Positions 1 to 12,797 of a stretch of DNA of 64,000 nucleotides are shown piece after piece; positions within the stretch are counted from its first letter, which is position 1, and each line of letters starts with the position of its first letter. A model generated the notes under the pieces. The model did no database searches. It saw only the letters and a program-made list of their open reading frames with translations, and had not been told where the DNA came from. This stretch comes from Dryas octopetala. Taxonomy: Eukaryota > Streptophyta > Magnoliopsida > Rosales > Rosaceae. Where the stretch lies: the NCBI GenBank assembly GCA_963921425.1, contig OY992839.1:6675409-6739408 (forward strand), given 5' to 3'. Made by a program: the position numbers and the translations under genes.

Positions 1-1093
1 ATTAAATCTTAAATCAAGATTTAATTAATCAATTTCCTTGTGCATTTGTACTCTAGCTTTCTCAATTTTCAATAGGTCGGTCCATAATCAACTCTGTTTT
101 CTTATTGGTAAATCACACCGGAAACATTGGAAAAGATGCTTCTAGTTAATCTACTACAGTGGTGGTCCACACCATGTTGGTCCATTACACTTTGAAATAT
201 ATATATAAAGTTAGCTGGTCATGTAGCTTGGATTGGATATATAGTATTGCAATGACAATCTTCTACTTTGACGCATGCCAGCCTTTGATTTTTTTCTATT
301 TTTCTTGGGTTCATGTGATTGTGTGCCAACATATAGAGACCAATGGTTGTCATCAGACTCATCACTAGGGTTTTGTTTTTGCCAAAATTAATTAAATTAC
401 TTGGATATGTATAATTAAGCAATATATATTGCATTACTCTTTAAAGCGATTTGCTTGGACAAACAGTACTGGCATATCTTGGTGGTCATGTGCACTGTGT
501 TAGACTATCGATAACAATGTACCACCACATTTTCCCTATTGGTGAGTTGTAAATGTGATCGATCACCCTTTAATTAGGTCTAATTTAGAAAGACAAATAG
601 TACAACTTAACTGCTGGCTAGTTAAAGATTGCAATCTTTATGCCCATATCTTCAACTTTAGGCATATAAAATCCTCCAACTTCAGTGTTGTTACATATTG
701 TCCCCCATGACTGGCTCTCTCATTTTCTCATATAAAGATTTTGTTAGGGTCAGTTATTTAATCTAGACCTGGTAGAAGGTTTCAGCCATCCAGGATTGTG
801 AGTTGTTCGCGCACGCAAATGATTAGAAATTATGGAGGTTTTGTTAGACAACCGTAGTACTAAAAACTAAAAACTTAAGACATTAGAAAATAAACCTAAT
901 ATATATCAAGCTAATACTCTTCTTTATGTGTAATTTATATCTTACACTTTGCAAAAGAGACATATAAGTGATGCTCACTCTACACTTTGCAAACCAACAA
1001 AAGAAGTGAAAAAATGAGATTTGGTGGTTGGGAACCCAATTTCTCATGCAACTAGGCTTTGGTACCATCTTAAATAACCAATTAATTTTATAA
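1..1093. other. AT-rich intergenic DNA, no gene seen
   Basis: Open frames here are short and resemble no protein I recognise. No RNA gene or clear repeat pair was seen. Confidence 0.5.
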
Positions 1094-1501
1094 GGGATAT
1101 ATTAATGTCATTTTGGTCCCCAAATTATATATTACATTTGTATTAGTTTGATGTTCAGACTTCTAATTTGAAAAATTAAGGATTCTGACTTTTTCAATTT
1201 TGCCAATTGAGGTTATTCTATCAATTTACACATTTTTCATCCAAATTTTCGTTTTCATAGAACGTACTATGTGCTAATCACGTGGGGTTATTTTTTAAGG
1301 CAAAATAGTTATTTTCATTTATATCTTACCTTTTTCCCTGCTTAATTTCCCAATAAATTTGAATGCAAAAGGTGTAAATTGATAGAATAACCTCAATTGA
1401 TAAAATTGAAAAAGTCAGAGTCCTTAATTTTTCAAATTAGAAGTCTGAGGACCAAACTAATATAAGTGTAATCGTCTGAGGACCAAAATGGTGTTAATCC
1501 C
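1094..1501. repeat. MITE-like palindromic element 1
   Basis: The two halves are inverted copies of each other. The left arm runs inward from GGGATATATTAATG and the right arm ends GGTGTTAATCCC. Both carry CATTTTGGTCC near the ends and TTGAGGTTATTCTATCAA (or its complement) further in. It has no coding capacity. A target duplication is not clear. This fits a non-autonomous DNA transposon. Confidence 0.75.
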
Positions 1502-1536
1502 ATCTTAAAATTTCGACGGTTAGAAAATAAATCAAC

Positions 1537-1561
1537 AATATATATATATATATATATATAT
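1537..1561. repeat. (AT)n microsatellite
   Basis: Uninterrupted TA dinucleotides separate palindromic elements 1 and 2. Similar shorter tracts occur near 3021, 4018, 4438, 7365, 36671 and 37067. Confidence 0.9.
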
Positions 1562-1565
1562 ACAT

Positions 1566-1955
1566 GGCCATTCCAATAAGGGATCCCTCATTTAGTGTTA
1601 AATGAGGGATCACCCTATGTGGCCCACACGAGTCATTTTGTGTTAATCCGAACCGTCCATTTTTTACATCTCCATTGATAGATCATCCTTGCAAAAAATC
1701 AGTCAAATCGGAAATCCTTGCAAAAAATCTCTCAAATTGGAATTTTTTACAACAAATTCCTCTATAAACACCTAAACTTTGACCGCTTAAACGAACGGGT
1801 AAACAATTTCTGATTTGGCTGATTTTTTGCAAGGATGATCTATCAATGGAGATATAAAAAATGAACGGTTCGAATTAACATAAAACGACTTGTGTGGGCC
1901 CCATAAGGTGATCCCTCATTTAACACTAAATGAGGGATCCCTTATTAGAAGAGCC
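1566..1955. repeat. MITE-like palindromic element 2
   Basis: Inverted repeat with ends GGCCATTCCAATAAGGG and its imperfect complement. Each end also holds a small self-complementary hairpin (CCCTCATTTAGTGTTAAATG and reverse). Inside, both arms carry GATCATCCTTGCAAAAAAT or its complement. The same core recurs in the foldback near 34.1-34.7 kb, so this is a dispersed family. Both flanks are TA-rich, which hides any target duplication. Confidence 0.8.
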
Positions 1956-1970
1956 CTCTATATATATAGC

Positions 1971-2692
1971 AAGCTAGCAAGTTTCACTTTCTTAAAAAAA
2001 AAAAAAAAGCATAAATTCAATTTAGACACATAACTATATATGTCATTTCAACGGGATCTACAAATTTTAAAATATTTTAAATATACACCTGATTTATTAT
2101 CTAAATTGAAAAATGGACTTCCGTCCATCGATTTTTTGAGAAATCAGTTAAATATCAGCTTGGTTTTTGCTGACGGAGATTAATTGGCGACATGGCACCA
2201 ACCCAGCATATCTTTCCCGCCAAATGAGCGACACATGTCCACCTGACACAGGCCCACACACCCATCACTTCATTCTCACTCGTCGAACGCTCACCTGACC
2301 ATTTAGTCTCCTAAAAACATCACGTTTCCCCCAAATTCAAATATAAATCTCTCACTTGTATTCGACAAGCGAGAAAGAGATGATGAGTTTATGGGCCCGT
2401 GTCAGGGGTTAGGTGGACATGTGCCACCGTGTCGCTCATTTGATAAAAAATATTTGCTGAGATAGCGCTACGTCACCAAGTAATCTCAATCAGCAAAAGT
2501 CAATCTGATATTTAATTGATCTCTCAATGAATCAATAGACATAAATCTATTTTTCAATTTAGATAATAGATCAAGTGTATATTTGAAATATTTTAAAGTT
2601 TGTCAACCCTGTTAAAATATCATATATAGTTATGTGTCTAAATTGAATTTATGAAAAAAAAAAAAAAAAAAAAAAAAGCTAGCAAGTTTCAC
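1971..2692. repeat. Large palindrome between A-tracts, bounded by a 17-bp direct repeat
   Basis: AAGCTAGCAAGTTTCAC occurs exactly at 1971-1987 and 2676-2692. Between them lies an almost complete palindrome (about 2010-2655, centre near 2330), whose arms share ATTCAATTTAGACACATAAC at the ends and CACATGTCCACCT further in. An A-tract lies on each side, the longer one (2654-2677) touching the right direct repeat. It could be one retroposed unit, or a MITE inserted into the A-tail of a small retroposon. Confidence 0.75.
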
Positions 2693-2699
2693 ACCCACC

Positions 2700-5640
2700 A
2701 ATTAATGACGTACTGCTTATATGCACGTGGGCAAGAAATCCTTTGATTTCATTAGGAACACTGGAACACTAGCCAATGAAAGGATTTTAAGATGATTCTC
2801 TTTAATACATGTTAGTGGTCTCCTTACACATCTTCATCAAAATCAAGAATTTGCAAATGAAGGACAAACACATCAAGTAAGTACCCAATTCACGTCATGG
2901 GTAGGTCAAAGTTGGCATAGCTAGGGGACCCATTTTCACAACCATAGGGATATGACCACAAGCTTGTGATATGTTCATTTATTCTATTGAGATTCTCATA
3001 ATGGTGCTTTCAAAATTAGGCATGCATATATATATATATATGTTAGGACCATTATGCAAAACCCTCCGCGTGACGATAAGCTGTTGACTAATCTTCATCG
3101 AATGAAGAACAACCCCCACCACACAATGACTTTGAGCAAAATTCAAACCCCCATAATTAACCAATTCCTTAAACAATTGAGATTAATGAACCTGCAGTTT
3201 AAAGTAGTAGCAATCAAGTGCTTCACAAGGAACCCTTTATATATATATATTTGTAAAAGATTGTATATATATTTTTTTTCAAATTAAAATAGTATTGTGG
3301 CGATACAACAGTCAGCACCCCATGTATAGGAAAGATAAATAAGATGAGAGGGTTGGGGGGGCCTTGAAATATGGGGAGTGTGAGGTGTTTGTAAAATGTA
3401 AAGAAATGTAGCACTATCATAGGGAAGTGTTGATGAGATGGGAATTTGATGTATCCTAAGCTCCTTTTTATAATGAGTCATTGCTGAGGTTTGGTGATTT
3501 CACAGAGGCAGAGATTTTTGACTTTTGATCAAAAAATATTCCGTTGTCGACCAATCAAGTTTTAACACATGGTAAATAGTGATATGGGATATGGCCTTCT
3601 CTCTCACACATCTTCTCTCTCTAACCAGGCTTATAATATACGTGGAGAACAGTTTTCTTATCACACAATTTGACACATGAAATGTTATGTGATTCCGATT
3701 GACAATATAACAAAGAAAAATGTTCTTGTATTTATTTTTTTTCTCCGATTAATGTGGTACATTATGATATACACATTATATCATATGTTGTTGTATTAAA
3801 AAAATAATTTTATAGAGTAAATGTAAAGATAACATGTCAGTTAAAAAAAAAATTAAAGAAGAAAAGTTGGGCTAAATAATATTGTCTTATGATAATATAA
3901 TAACATATTTCATGAAGAGCTTGTAATTCTAGTAATTAAGAGCATTTATCTTTACACTTAAATGGCAACATCACAAACTCTTAAAAACAAATAACTTAAG
4001 GCTTATAAACAAAAGATAAATATATATATATATACATATATATAGGCCCATTTAGGTGTGAACGTCCGCACGTTTGTATCTGATGCCGAGCGCTTGGTAG
4101 TACAAAATTTTACAGCATCGAGTGCACAGTGTTGGTTAATTCAACGGTATTTATGTTATGATTTAGTTTTAGAATTTTGGGATGAACCCATCGGGATTTA
4201 CCCTCAAAATTCAAATCCTCAAAATCTAACAAAGGGAGCAGCGCTCGCTTGTATTAAAAAATCATCATCGAGCGCTCGATGGCACGTTCACATTTTCGTA
4301 CGTCCGTACTTGATCGAATATATATAAAGAAAATGTATGGATTAGTCTTTTTTTTTTTTTAATTGAAGGATTAGTCTTATTTGGTTTCTTAATATTTGAC
4401 TGGTCTTTTATTCTTACTTATTTTACATCTAGCTATTATATATATATATATATACACTCATTCTATGTTGAATGTAGTTTCATTGAATATGCCCTAGGCT
4501 TGAAACATAGCAGCAGTGCGATGATTCCTTTAATTTTCTGAACTCACATGGATCTTAGTTGGTACCAACAGAACCATGTCACCATTGATTAGTTTATAAG
4601 TTTCGTAAGCACCTGCGGGAGCAAATATATAAATGAAACACACTATTCAAGACACGAAAATAAATATTATATACAAGTGGTGGGATGTAGAATAAGTCTT
4701 AAAAAGATGGAAATTCCATATATAACACATCCGAATCTCAAATGTTTTTAATATAATATATATATATATACACATTAATACTTTTTCTGATAAAATATCC
4801 AATATATACAAACCCTCCAGCTTATTTCATGATTTGAACAGTTTACTTTTTAATATTTGATGAATTATAAACTGGTTAGTCATTTACTTATCATCATTAT
4901 TATTTTATCTTATAAATATACTATGTTTTTTTTATTTTCAGTTTGAATCATAAAAACACATAAAAACTGCGATTTAAGAATCACGGACTTTTGGCCATCA
5001 TCATCATTGCCACTCTTGATAGTCTTGTAGGGTTTTGGCAGGAATTGAACCAGACTTTAGCCGCTCTAAATAAGTAAAAGATATTGAGCATTGGTCCTTT
5101 TTTTAGTATCAACATTAATATTTTAGTACTAAAAGCACCACTTATTATTAACTGATGTGGTAAATGACAATGTCAATAAATGAAGTTGAGTGTGAGCTAG
5201 AAAATGAATAAATAAAAAACTGTCACATTAATTTTGATTTATAAAGTTTAGATGATAATTAGTATTTCTAGTACTACTCATACCATTGGGAAAATTATCA
5301 AAATTACTATTACAACCAAAATATATAAACAAATAGATAGACTAACTATTGGTCTAAAAATATTTTTCTCAATTTTGTTGAAGAATATCACAAGTTTGGA
5401 ACTTGGGATCCTATTCCCTACATTAAAAAGAAATATATAGAAAACAACAATCATTTTGGAAGTTTTTGTTTTGATAAATAATTTTGAATTTCAGTCCATC
5501 CCAAAAGAATTCAGGCAAATTAAATACTGACAACTGACTAGTCACCAATTGCTTTTGTGATCTCTGAACATCACCATTAGATTTCTGATGAACTGATACC
5601 ACAACTATGAGTCTATGTAGTACATACTATACTAGGAGCT
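2700..5640. other. Intergenic, AT-rich; no gene seen
   Basis: No coding signal is supported. A locally GC-richer stretch at 4040-4325 has weakly complementary ends (ACGTCCGCACG and CGTACGTCCGTAC) and may be another worn element. TA microsatellites lie on both sides of it. Confidence 0.45.
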
Positions 5641-5655
5641 CATATACCATCATAT

Positions 5656-5700
5656 GTTCATGTTCAAAGGTACATACTATATGTCACTTTGAACATGAAC
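5656..5700. other. Perfect hairpin upstream of the NPH3-type gene
   Basis: GTTCATGTTCAAA at 5656-5668 and its exact complement at 5688-5700 leave a 19-base loop. It lies about 2 kb before the start codon of the next gene. It may be a MITE end or a transcribed hairpin; nothing shows which. Confidence 0.55.
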
Positions 5701-5704
5701 ACAT

Positions 5705-7626
5705 GATGAATATACAATATAGTATCCGGGTTATGGTTATGGGCTTGTGGGTTTAATTAGGACGACGCATGGGTCATTTAATAGGAGGAGTCCGCGTTAT
5801 GGAAAGCATAGTGTGTCAGTTTTGGCGTGCTTTACTGTGCAAGGTGGTGAGTGAGTGAGTGAGTCTCTTAATGCCACCTCCAAAAAACTCAATGAATCTC
5901 TCCTACTTTTTTCCTCACCAAAATTAAAGTAGCCTAACTAAAGGAAAAATATTTCTTGTGCTAAAGAAAAGTGTTTGTGCTTGGTACTACCAAGACTGAA
6001 ACATACATTTCCTAGCAAGTTTGCTTTTTTGCTAGTGTGATTTTCATTTTTCAGATGTTGTTGGGACATGGGTGTACTTTGGATTTGGATTGTGGAGCTC
6101 AGAAAACAGCTCATTTTTCTGATGGGTGCTTTTGAGGAGCTGTGTTTCTTTTAAGCCCTTTTGGTTTTTCTGAGTTTCGTGAAAGTTTGTTTTTTTGGTG
6201 GTGGGTTTGGTTCTCAAGACTTCAATGCGTGTGCAATAGCTAGCCTCGCTCTTTGGTTTATGTTACTGTCCTCTGAACTCTGAGCTCCTGATTCTTGAAG
6301 CAAAGGGTGAGTTGTGCTCAGCAATTTTCTCTCTTTATGTCTGTCTCTCCCTCTCTCACTCCACTTTCTTTGTGGGTTTTGCTTAACCTTGGTTATGGTA
6401 TTGTTTTTGGATTTTTCTAGGCTTGGTTTTGGCTATTTGCACTCAAACTCGAACTGGGGTTTTTTATTTTCAACTTGCAAGTGCATGATACTATTTGGTA
6501 ATCTTGTATAGCTCTGTAGATTTGATGAATGGGTCTTGGGTTTTGTTGGGGTTTACACGGAGAGTGGCTTTAGGGGCCTTGTCTTTAGATTATATGCATA
6601 TTTCTTCATGTGGGGTTTTGGAGATTTTTACTTATACAGCATAATATGATCTTGGCCTCATTATTTTACTAGATTTTCTGCGATATATTCTGGTAGATTC
6701 CTCAGATTTCAGTTCAATTTTGTAATAATTTTTTGGTTGGTAGTTGATGTTTGGTTGTCCATTACTATAATAACTTTATTTTGTGATCTTTCTCATTATT
6801 CCCATACTTTGCCCAAATAAAAAGAGATGCTTGTTGTCTACCGTTTTGGTGGTTTCTTCAACTGATACCGAGATGCTGTTTTCAGTTGCAGGTTTTCAAA
6901 CTTCAACGGTAAAAAATAATCTATAAAATAAATGTTATTGATGTGTACATGTTGGGTTTGGAACTTGAAGCTTTAAAGGCGTCAAGAGGGTCTTGGTGGC
7001 ATGAATCTTTAATTTGCTTTTAAAAAGGAAAACAAAGAAACAGAGTAATCAGAAGAGAAAGATTAAGAAATAGTGGTGGAGTGTGGTGGAGTCAGATTTG
7101 TGCTTGTGAGTGTCTCGGGTGTTTGATAATTATTTAGTGTTGAGAGTCTGTTGCCTATGTCCCCTGGGCTGACTTGGTGCGCCCCGGACTCCGTGGGCTT
7201 TGCCGCCGACCAAGGAAACACCCTCTTCTTTGGCTCTCTTGCCATTTAAGAGAACCTTTTCTTAAAAAATTGCACAAACCCCATCTTCTCTTTCCCTTTC
7301 TTTCTCTCTCCCTATCTCTTAGACTCTCTCGGTCCCTGTCAAGATTCGGTCATACTCTGCCCTGCATATATATATATATATATATCCATCCATTTCCTCT
7401 TTGAGATCCTTCTTTTCTCTCTTGAACTCAGGAAGCTGGTTGCATTTCCCCACTCCTGGTGCGTTCCTTTCCATTTCCTGCAATTCTTCCTCGATTGAGA
7501 TGCATTCTTATTGGGGATGTGTGGGGGTGGTTATGGTGTAGTGTTTGATCAAGCAGTGACAGGTTGAGTAGTGGGGGAGTTTTGTTTTGGAGAAGTAGAG
7601 GAGAAGCAGATCTTTTGCTTGCCAAG
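5705..7626 (+). promoter_or_regulatory. Probable promoter and 5' leader region of the NPH3-type gene
   Basis: No protein gene is supported here. The stretch has pyrimidine-rich tracts (for example 7270-7330) and T-rich, intron-like segments, as expected for a plant 5' leader with one or more introns. I could not fix a transcription start or leader splice sites. Confidence 0.35.
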
Positions 7627-10600
7627 ATGAAGTTCATGAAACTTGGATCAAAGCCGGATTCTTTTCAGACTGATGGTAACAATGTTAGGTGAGATCTTCT
7701 ATGGCCTTCTGTGTAAACTATGCTCTTTCCTCAATTATCAATTTGAATGATTTCTCTGGCTATTGTGTCTAAAGCATATCATAAGCCTATAAGAATAATA
7801 TGTAAGACTTTTAATTGGTTTTTCTGTTCATAAGAGCAAAGAATTGGGTTTGTCTTCTCATTGATAATGCCTATGTCCGCTCATTTTTAGCAGCCACCTT
7901 GGTTGTTGCAAAAGATTGGTCTTTAAAGTTTTGTCCTTTTTTGGTTACTAATCATTTCTCCCATTCTATTGTCTTAACATTGTCCTCATTCTATGATTTA
8001 ATATCAACCTTGATTTTTGTTTTTGTTTTCTTAAGCAAAGGAAAACTTAATTCTCTTAGTGAGCCCATTTTATGAGAACCTTGAATTTAATTGGGAAGGA
8101 TCCATTTTTCTCCCTCTAAATATACAAGGGAAGAAATAAATAAATAAAATATTTTTGTTGAATCTGTCACTTGCTCTAATTATATAACTTTTTTTGAAAC
8201 CTTAGAATCATTGGTAACATCCATTCTTGGCTATAGGCAATGTAGATCACCTCACATTATTTGTTATTTTCATGTGAATAAATAATTTGTTAAAAGATGA
8301 GATGGTTGTTCATTAATTGACAGAAGAAGCTCACTGCAAGCTAATAAGTTAACTGAACCAGAATAATATGTATAAAAACAGTGGGAAATGGTAAAGTTGT
8401 GTCAATTGCATACAAAATGTAAAAATGCCAATTAAATATCTTGCTAAAGCCATATTATAATTTATAATATAGGAATAAGTATACGAGGGAAATGAATTGA
8501 ATTTTAGTATTATGAGTTCACAGCATATTCGTTAAAAATATGGATTTAAGATGTCTAGGTTTATTTGATCATTGGAACATCTTGTTCGGACTGTGACGGT
8601 GTAAGTTTTATAGCCTATCAACCTTTTAAAGGAGGGATTTTATAGCCATTTGTATATTGAACTATGTGGAAGATATATTATGAATTGAAGTTGGTACTTT
8701 TCCATGAAACTTAGGTGGTTGCTTATTGCCAGCTGTAATTGTACCTAGGTCTTCTTATTAGTGTTTTTTTATTTTTCAGTCATATCTATATATTGAGAGT
8801 TCTTAAAAACACAAAAGAACCTTTGCATGTGCAGATATGTGGCTACTGATTTGGCAACAGACATCATTGTTAATGTTGGAGATTCAAAGTTTTATCTACA
8901 TAAGGTAGTGATCTGTTTTATTTTGCTTTATATGGTATCTTGTATGAGGACTGCCAATAACTGTTGCCTCTTGCCATTGTTCCTTTCATAATGAAATACA
9001 TGGCTCCCCAATTACATGCCTTGCATGCTGAATCTTTTCAAGTTCAGCAATCCATCATCAAGAATTTGTTATTGTGCTCTTTTCTGAAAGCAACCAGATT
9101 CCCAGAACAAATACAGATATTTTAGCTACCAAAATCATGAGCTAGAGAAAATAGGTGTTTATTGAGTTTACTGATAGGAACAATTCATGATTTCTGTAAG
9201 GCTCATAAGCAATATGTATGTGCTCAACTTCTTGTTTCATAAGATTTTTTCTTTATAGGAAACTTGTTTCATGAAGATAAACTACACATTTATTTGGTAC
9301 TGGGTAGGACTGTGTAAAATATTAATTTAAAACTACTTTATTGATACTTGATAAATACCTTATCACTTGACAATTTATTATGATTTTATGGAGACCAACA
9401 GAGCATTGATAGATTAAGATGTTGAGCATGATATATATGCTAATGTCAACTTTGAAACTCAAGAACTTATAGTGTTGGCAATTTCAACACAGTTCAGTTG
9501 CATCTCAAAGTTTACCTGTCAATATGCTGTGCAGCTACAGATATTTGTCTTGTGAGTTGTGACACTGATAAGAGTGCTAATCTGGTGCAGTTTCCTCTTC
9601 TATCAAAGAGTGCCCGCTTGCAGAAGTTGGTTGCAAACACTAATGAATCAAACACTGGCGAAGTTTACATTTCTGACATTCCCGGTGGCCCTGCTGCCTT
9701 TGAGATATGTGCCAAGTTTTGTTATGGCATGACTGTTACCCTCAATGCTTACAATGTTGTTGTGTCTCGATGTGCGGCTGAGTATTTGGGAATGCATGAG
9801 TCTATCGAGAAAGGGAATCTCATTTACAAGATTGATGTCTTCCTTAGCTCTAGCATTTTCCGGAGCTGGAAGGATTCAATCATTGTTCTTCAGACTACAA
9901 AGTCTCTTTTATTGATATCTGAGGAACTGAAGTTGGTCAGTCATTGCATTGACTCTATAGCTACCAAGGCCTGTGTTGATGTTTCAAAAGTTGACTGGTC
10001 CTATACCTATAACCGGAAGAAGATCCCTGAGGAAAACGGGAATGATCCAAATTGGAGTGGTGTCAGAAACCGTCCAGTTCCAAAGGACTGGTGGGTTGAG
10101 GAATTGTGCGAGCTTGAGATTGATTTATACAAGCGTGTCCTAACTAGTATTAAAACTAAAGAAATACTTTCCAGTGAAGTGATAGGAGAAGCCTTGAAAG
10201 CTTATGCTTACAGAAGGTTGCCAAGTTTCAGTAAAGGCATGATCCAGTATGGAGATATGGTAAAGCATCGATCAGCAGTGGATGCAATCGTCTGGCTGTT
10301 ACCTGCAGAGAAAGGCAGTGTCTCTTGTAGTTTCTTGCTCAAACTGTTGAAAGCAGCTATATTTGTGGACTCTGGAGAAATGACGAAGGGAGAGCTTGTC
10401 AGGAGAATAGGACAGCAACTAGAGGAGGCTTCTGTAAATGATCTTTTGATACGAGCAGCAGAAGGGGAAGCTACAGTATATGATGTTAGTGCTGTCCAAA
10501 AAATAGTAGAAGAGTTCCTAAGGCAAGACCAGAGTGCAGAGATTGATTCACTAGAAGAAGGCCATGAGCTTCAGGAGGTGAGAAGGCCAGGGATCTTGTC

Positions 10601-11574
10601 AGATGCTTCCAAGTTGATGGTGGCAAAACTGATAGATGGGTATCTTGCTGAAATTTCTAAGGATCCCAACCTACCCTTGTCGAAGTTTGTTGATCTTGCA
10701 GAGATGGTGTCAGGTTTCTCTCGCCCTGCTCATGATGGGCTTTACCGAGCCATTGACATGTATCTTAAGGTAAGAGATTCTCGATATTTCTCTTTCTCTG
10801 AATAGACATTAAGTTGGTCTTTTCATGGCGTCATGCAAGTTTTTTCATTTTACTGTGCAAACTAGGTGCCAAAAATTTTCTTTTTCTGGTTGTATTCTCA
10901 TCAAAGACTAGTTCATGCTATAAAAGATCTTTTCTCCGAGTGCTTTTGTGTTGTATTTTGTTGTTGTTGGTGCTAAATTTTTCACACTTTGGCCTTCTTT
11001 GATGCAGGAGCACCCAGGAATCAGCAAGAGTGAGAGGAAGAGGATATGCAAGTTGATGGACTGCAAAAAGCTATCAGTTGATGCGTGCATGCACGCTGTG
11101 CAAAATGAGAGACTCCCATTGCGTGTAGTTGTGCAGGTACTATTTTTTGAGCAAGTCAGGGCTGCTGCCTCATCAGGCAGCAGCACTCCTGACCTACCTA
11201 AAGGCATGAAGGACTTAAACAATGGATCCCATGGGAGTTCCAGGTCTGCAACAACCAACACTGAGGAAGATTGGGATGCAGTGGCCTCAGCTGAGGAGCT
11301 TAGGGCCCTAAAGGGGGAGTTAGCTTCCTTAAGGTTGGCCAATGGTGTGGGAGGGTGTGAGAGGAATTTAGATAGTAAAAGCAGTGTTGACAAGGCAGCA
11401 GTTAGTAAAATGAGAGGGTTGCTTAAGTCAAAGAAGATCTTTGCAAAGCTCTTTTCAAGCAAAGGGGGACAAGGAGAGAATAGTGGCTCTGATTCATCTG
11501 GGAGTCTTGGTTCTGCTAATCCAGAAGAGGTTAAATCCACACCTTCCAGAAATAGAAGGCATTCGGTTTCTTAG
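7627..11574 (+). CDS. BTB/POZ and NPH3 domain protein, NPY-like
   Basis: Likely substrate adaptor for a CUL3 ubiquitin ligase. The family links AGC kinase or phototropin signalling to auxin transport and phototropism at the plasma membrane. Exons by splice sites and phase: 7627-7688, 8835-8904, 9591-10769, 11008-11574, giving 625 residues, normal for the family. The start MKFMKLGSKPD is the family's usual N-terminus. The BTB domain covers about residues 28-125 (FPLLSK at 45, CAKFCYG near 84). The NPH3 domain starts near DWWVEE (210) and includes the conserved HDGLYRAID just before the last intron and EHPGISKSERKRICKLMD just after it. The tail ends RRHSVS, a basic phospho-site-like motif. It resembles the Arabidopsis NPY/MEL branch from memory; the exact orthologue is not settled. 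No defects were seen. Confidence 0.93.
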
Positions 11575-11924
11575 TAGATTAATCGACACAAAAATAGGTT
11601 TGAAATTTTCGGGTATGTCCTCTCTTTATGATCTTAGCAACTTAAGAAACTGGTTGTCTATTAATTGAGCGAAAGTGAAGTACATATGGTATGGAAGAAG
11701 AGTATCTGTTGTATTTGCAGAAGAATTCAGAGGTTGTGAGAAAATGATAACTAGAGAATGTAACTGGTGATCAAATGTCAAGAATTCTGACTCCAGTACT
11801 TATATATATTCTCTTGTTAGATAGTTTAACATATTATATGGTCGTATTATTTATCAGAATTATTGATCAAGTAAAAACACAATCATAGTTAAACGTATGT
11901 TCCTAATTCATAATATGATAATAA
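11575..11924 (+). other. 3' flank of the NPH3-type gene
   Basis: AT-rich sequence after the stop codon, presumably the 3' UTR and terminator. No clear single polyadenylation signal stands out. Confidence 0.4.
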
Positions 11925-12559
11925 CATATAATAGGGCTATTTATACTTTACATCTCTCAAATATATGTCATTTTTCATTTTGGTACCCGATATTCAAAAC
12001 GTTTTAATATGGAACTTAAAGTTTATAAAAATTATAATGTGTCCCTTCTGTTAACTTTTCTGTTAATTTTGATTGCATATATCATGTGTGAGATTCATTT
12101 ATACTGTGAAAAAAAAAATTAAAAAGCCAGCTAAAATTTTATAGGTTAAAAAAATAAAAATCAATTAAAAACTTGAAAAAACAAAAAACTGGGAAAGAAA
12201 GAGATGAGGCCGGGAGGAGGGTGAGGTAGGGATGAACGAGATAATTTTTATATTTAGTTTTAATGTTATCTTTTATTTTTTTAATATATAATAATTTAAC
12301 TGTATTTTTCTAATTTCTTTTTTATTTATTTGGTTTATTTTATTTGTCCACGTAACATAAATTTATTGTCAACATCAGTGTAAATGAATCTCACACATGT
12401 TATATGCAGTCAAAATTAACAGAAAAAGTAACAGAAGAGGCACATTTTCATAAACTTTAGGTTTCAGATTGAAACGTTTTGAATATCGGGTATCAAAGTG
12501 AAAAACAATCTATACCCGAGGAGTGTAAAGTGTAATTCAATATTTCAACCCATATAATA
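11925..12559. mobile_element. Mutator-type MITE with 9-bp target duplication
   Basis: CATATAATA stands directly repeated at 11925-11933 and 12551-12559. The interval between begins GGG and ends ACC. Its halves are inverted copies: both contain ACCCGATATTCAAAACGTTT and TGTGAGATTCATTTA (or complements). There is no coding capacity. Nine-base duplications and GG-type ends fit non-autonomous Mutator-like elements. Confidence 0.8.
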
Positions 12560-12797
12560 TACCAAATTACCAAATTATTTAGTAAGACAATTAATACAAC
12601 AAAGCTCACTCCATGATATGACATGTCACATGATTTGAACACTAGTCACATTGCCAATGAAATTTTTCACTTGCATTACTTACATTGCCAATGAAAAATA
12701 TACAAAAATACAGAGCCCAAAAATAACATTTCCATTTGCTATTGGCTATTGCTATGTATTTTTAAAGCTACAAAAATTTATCTCCTTGACTAAAAGT

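Noticed and set aside
4058-4327. 89-codon open frame
   Set aside because: No recognisable domain, lies in a palindrome-like stretch between TA repeats; probably chance.
10908-11540. 210-codon minus-strand frame opposite NPH3 exon 4
   Set aside because: Antisense shadow of a real exon with conserved NPH3 sequence on the plus strand.
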